Shown in pieces: positions 61,304 through 64,000 of a DNA stretch of 64,000 nt (position 1 is its first letter; the number at the start of each line of letters is the position of its first letter). The notes below the pieces were generated by a model. That model saw only the letters and a program-made list of their open reading frames with translations. It was not told where the DNA came from and did no database searches. The translations under genes were made by a program, and so were the position numbers. The DNA is taken from positions 46,744 through 110,743 of the forward strand of contig PAPI01000032.1 of NCBI GenBank assembly GCA_002708845.1. Reading direction: 5' to 3'. The stretch comes from Leeuwenhoekiella sp. (lineage in GTDB: Bacteria > Bacteroidota > Bacteroidia > Flavobacteriales > Flavobacteriaceae).

Positions 61304-64000
61304 TTAGTTAATGTATAAGAATGAAGCCAACTGTCGTATCTCTCCATTGTCACGCTCATATTCAATGACATAATAGTACGTACCTGTAGGTAATCGCTCA
61401 CCTCTTCTTACTGTCGCACGACCGTCTGAGAATCCTCTAAAGGCATTATCACCATTAGGATTATATCCTGTAGTACTAAATACTTCTACACCCCACCGGT
61501 TAAATATTTTAACCGAATTATTCGGGAAGTTCTCAATGTTCTTAATCATAAAGATATCATTCAATCCATCACCGTTAGGAGTCATCACATTGTAAACGAT
61601 TATGTCTTCAACGTTTTCAACACCCTGTAACGGTGTGAACGTGGCGTCATCAGGTTCTCCATCACCTTCTAGATCTTCATCTGTAGTATTATTTGGATCA
61701 TCTGAAAGGTCTTCTATCACGTCACCATTAGACAACACCCCACTAGCTATAGCTTGGTTAGTTACACCTGCTGATTCAATATCTGCCTGAGTGATCGTAT
61801 AAATTGCACTAAAGGTTGAAGAATCAACTACTCCCGGAGCAAGATCAACAGGACCACCTGTAACAGGCACCAAAGGATCGTCTATTACAATATCAAATAT
61901 TGAAGTTTCACCGGTATTATAAACCGTGAACGTGTAAGTAATAGTCTCCCCTACGTCTGGAATACCGTCACCATCCTCATCGTTGAAAACACCTATTTTC
62001 TCAACACTCATTCCTGTAACACCAGGAGTTGTTGTTATTGTAGGATCATTACCTGGATCGCCGTCACCGTCATCATCGGCAAGCTCATCTCCGTTATCGG
62101 AAACATCAGTAACTTCTTCTCCAAACTGATCGGTACCTGCGGCGATTGCACTGTTGACTACAAAACCGGCTTCAATGTCATCCTGAGTAATCGTATATAC
62201 GGCCGTTGCAGTACCACTTTCACCAGGAGTTAATGTTGCAGGATTTAGTTCTAAACCTGAAACTTCCAGCCTTTCATCACTTATCACAATATCACTTACA
62301 CTTGTATTACCCGTATTGGTAACAGTGAAGGTGTAGGTAATTGTTTCTCCAACCTGTGCGAAAGCATCTTGATTTTCATCATTGAGCTCTGCAGTTTTTA
62401 CAAATTGAAGTTTTGATACCGGTGATTCTTCGATTATGATGTAGACCGTTGCAACATCTGTAGCTACAGGCGAACCTGCATCAAATATTTGATACGTAAA
62501 CTGATCTGTTCCTGTAAAGCCATCATTTGGTGTATACGTAAATGTACCATCACTATTAATAACTACACTACCATTTGCAGGAGCTACTATTGGAGATACA
62601 GAAGTATCTACAGTCTGAGCTTGACCTTCTGGATCAGAATCATTATCAAGTACATTACCAGTCACCGGAGTATTTACCTCTCCATAATAAGCATCATCAT
62701 TAGCAACAGTTGTGTTACCAGTATCAGCAATTACCTCAATGGTTACTGTTCCTGTTGCACATGCCTGCGGATCTCCATCATCACAAACTGTATATTCAAA
62801 ACTATCCTGACCTGAATAACCTGTGTCTGGTGTATAAGTATACGTACCATCAGGGTTAATCACTACAGTTCCGTGTTCTGGGTCTGTATTGTCAGTTACT
62901 GTAATTGGATCTCCATCTGGATCAAAGTCATTGCTCAGTACATTACCGTCTATAGGAACACCAACTTCTGTAATATTTGTATCATCATTCGCAACAGGAG
63001 GATCATTAGTCGTGGTTGGGAATGGAATCACCTGGATGATCACATCTGCCTGATCACAAGCCTGTGGGCTACCACCATCACACACTTCATAAGTGAAGGT
63101 GTCCTCACCGATAAAGCCATCGTTTGGCGTGTACGTATACGTTCCGTCTGCATTGAAGACCAAAGTACCGTTGGCTGGCTGGGTTACCACCGTGTAAACC
63201 TCACTGCCCGCAGGGCCGTCTGGGTTCTCATCGTTGGTCCCTACATCACCACTCACCGGCTGACCTTCAAAGGTATCGTTGATGTCATTGATCGCTAAAA
63301 TGTCGTTTCCGCCATTCTCGCTAGGATCAATACTGATGTATACTGTGGCGGTATCTGTCGCTCCGTTAGCATCAGTGATCGTATAGGTAAACTGGTCTGT
63401 TCCGCTATAACCCATCGCTGGTGTATAAGTGAACTCACCATTTGCTGAGATTGAAACGCTACCGTGTGCAGGACTTGTATTACCTGTTACACTAAAGCTA
63501 TCACCTTCAGGATCGCTGTCGTTATCCGTTACATTACCGGTGATGTCATCGCCGATAAACCCGAAGTACGCATCGTCATTAGCTACTACCGTATTGCCGT
63601 TATCAGCAGTTACCTCAATAGTTACTTTTCCTGTTGCACAAGCTTGTGGGTCGGCATCATCACATACAGTGTACGTGAAGCTGTCCTCGCCTACAAAACC
63701 AGGCTCCGGAGTATAGGTGAACGTTCCCTCAGGGTTTACTACAACACTACCATTATCTGGCTGAGTATTGGCCGTTACCGTGATTGGATCGCCGTCTGGA
63801 TCAAAGTCATTTACCAGTACATTACCGTCTACAGGTACTCCTGTCTCGGTAATTGCGGTATCATCATTAGCAACTGGTGCTGCATTATCAGGTCCTCCTA
63901 CAGGGATCACCTGGATGATCACATCTGCCTGATCACAAGCCTGTGGGCTACCACCATCACATACTTCATAAGTGAAGGTGTCCTCACCGATAAAGCCGTC
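61304..64000 (-). CDS. Giant repeat adhesin with gliding-motility C-terminal domain (5' end outside window)
   Basis: The frame is open to the window edge, so at least 898 residues are present and the N-terminus is missing. It consists of tandem Ig/cadherin-like domains of about 95 residues (motifs 'PVANDDT', 'NVLVNDFDPDGDPITVT', 'GTFTYTPEPGF.GEDSFTYTVC', 'ACDQADVIIQVIP'), then two DUF11 domains (GETITYTFTVTNTGNTSVSD and VGETITYTFTVYNTGETSIF), and a C-terminal CHU_C-type domain (TPNGDGLNDIFMI, FNRWGVEVFSTTGY, GRATVRRGERLPTGTYYYV) that directs type IX secretion. Cell-surface adhesin like SprB. Start, length and N-terminal signal cannot be seen. Confidence 0.93.
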   Translation of the reverse strand, partial: DGFIGEDTFTYEVCDGGSPQACDQADVIIQVIPVGGPDNAAPVANDDTAITETGVPVDGNVLVNDFDPDGDPITVTANTQPDNGSVVVNPEGTFTYTPEPGFVGEDSFTYTVCDDADPQACATGKVTIEVTADNGNTVVANDDAYFGFIGDDITGNVTDNDSDPEGDSFSVTGNTSPAHGSVSISANGEFTYTPAMGYSGTDQFTYTITDANGATDTATVYISIDPSENGGNDILAINDINDTFEGQPVSGDVGTNDENPDGPAGSEVYTVVTQPANGTLVFNADGTYTYTPNDGFIGEDTFTYEVCDGGSPQACDQADVIIQVIPFPTTTNDPPVANDDTNITEVGVPIDGNVLSNDFDPDGDPITVTDNTDPEHGTVVINPDGTYTYTPDTGYSGQDSFEYTVCDDGDPQACATGTVTIEVIADTGNTTVANDDAYYGEVNTPVTGNVLDNDSDPEGQAQTVDTSVSPIVAPANGSVVINSDGTFTYTPNDGFTGTDQFTYQIFDAGSPVATDVATVYIIIEESPVSKLQFVKTAELNDENQDAFAQVGETITYTFTVTNTGNTSVSDIVISDERLEVSGLELNPATLTPGESGTATAVYTITQDDIEAGFVVNSAIAAGTDQFGEEVTDVSDNGDELADDDGDGDPGNDPTITTTPGVTGMSVEKIGVFNDEDGDGIPDVGETITYTFTVYNTGETSIFDIVIDDPLVPVTGGPVDLAPGVVDSSTFSAIYTITQADIESAGVTNQAIASGVLSNGDVIEDLSDDPNNTTDEDLEGDGEPDDATFTPLQGVENVEDIIVYNVMTPNGDGLNDIFMIKNIENFPNNSVKIFNRWGVEVFSTTGYNPNGDNAFRGFSDGRATVRRGERLPTGTYYYVIEYERDNGEIRQLASFLYIN

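Noticed and set aside
62489-62815. Plus-strand frame rich in Ile, Ser, Thr and Cys
   Set aside because: Antisense to the repeat adhesin; its low-complexity composition is a mirror of Asp/Asn/Thr-rich coding on the other strand.
1-64000. tRNA or rRNA genes
   Set aside because: I looked for cloverleaf and rRNA signatures and saw none, but this was by eye; a tRNAscan-SE and Infernal run would be decisive.

Overview
This 64 kb window looks like chromosome from a member of the Bacteroidetes, most likely a marine Flavobacteriaceae. The reasons are: promoters of the TTTG-N19/20-TAnnTTTG type; type IX secretion genes (PorP/SprF, gliding-motility C-terminal domain adhesin, OmpA); many families typical of the phylum (UpxY-like NusG paralogue, DUF4199, DUF4369, DUF2795, TonB receptor, carboxypeptidase-regulatory-like proteins); and a SecA much longer than that of E. 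coli. No rRNA, tRNA, CRISPR array, transposase or phage gene was recognised.

Layout. 1-5373 (minus strand): end of a surface polysaccharide cluster, with an UpxY-type antiterminator first, then UDP-glucose dehydrogenase, GDP-mannose dehydratase, GDP-fucose synthase and a truncated flippase. 5374-9875: a repeat island in which related composite repeats surround a single M19 dipeptidase gene. 9876-13339: rhodanese, two thioredoxin-fold proteins, then a MarR regulator / nitroreductase / YceI group with two matching palindromic operators. 13368-20646: a complete trpEGDCFBA operon behind a leader peptide with three Trp codons, a terminator and an antiterminator. Several spacers of this operon, and the trpF reading frame itself, carry dispersed palindromic repeats. 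20766-29571: a small hydrophilic protein, two LVIVD-like lipoproteins, a sugar dehydrogenase plus TonB receptor pair, two paralogous exported proteins, coaD, a beta-barrel protein and ddl. 29787-43985: PASTA protein, RluA-type pseudouridine synthase, corrinoid adenosyltransferase, DUF2795 protein, secA, HAD phosphatase, ABC1 kinase with a TetR regulator, htpG and pncB. 43988-58272: pncA, an APC permease, SET and DUF429 proteins, two AraC regulators, an S1/P1 nuclease, an esterase-like hydrolase, manA, queD and idi. 58375-64000: a type IX secretion operon in the order giant repeat adhesin (cut by the window end), PorP/SprF, OmpA.

How it works together. gmd and fcl make GDP-L-fucose and ugd makes UDP-glucuronate for a polysaccharide whose transcription is probably controlled by the UpxY-like protein. 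The trp operon is complete and its leader has the geometry of classical ribosome-mediated attenuation. pncB and pncA form a nicotinamide salvage pair. The most unusual material is non-coding: the composite repeats at 5.9-9.8 kb, with hairpins whose stems differ in sequence but keep pairing, and the repeat-derived peptides inside TrpF.
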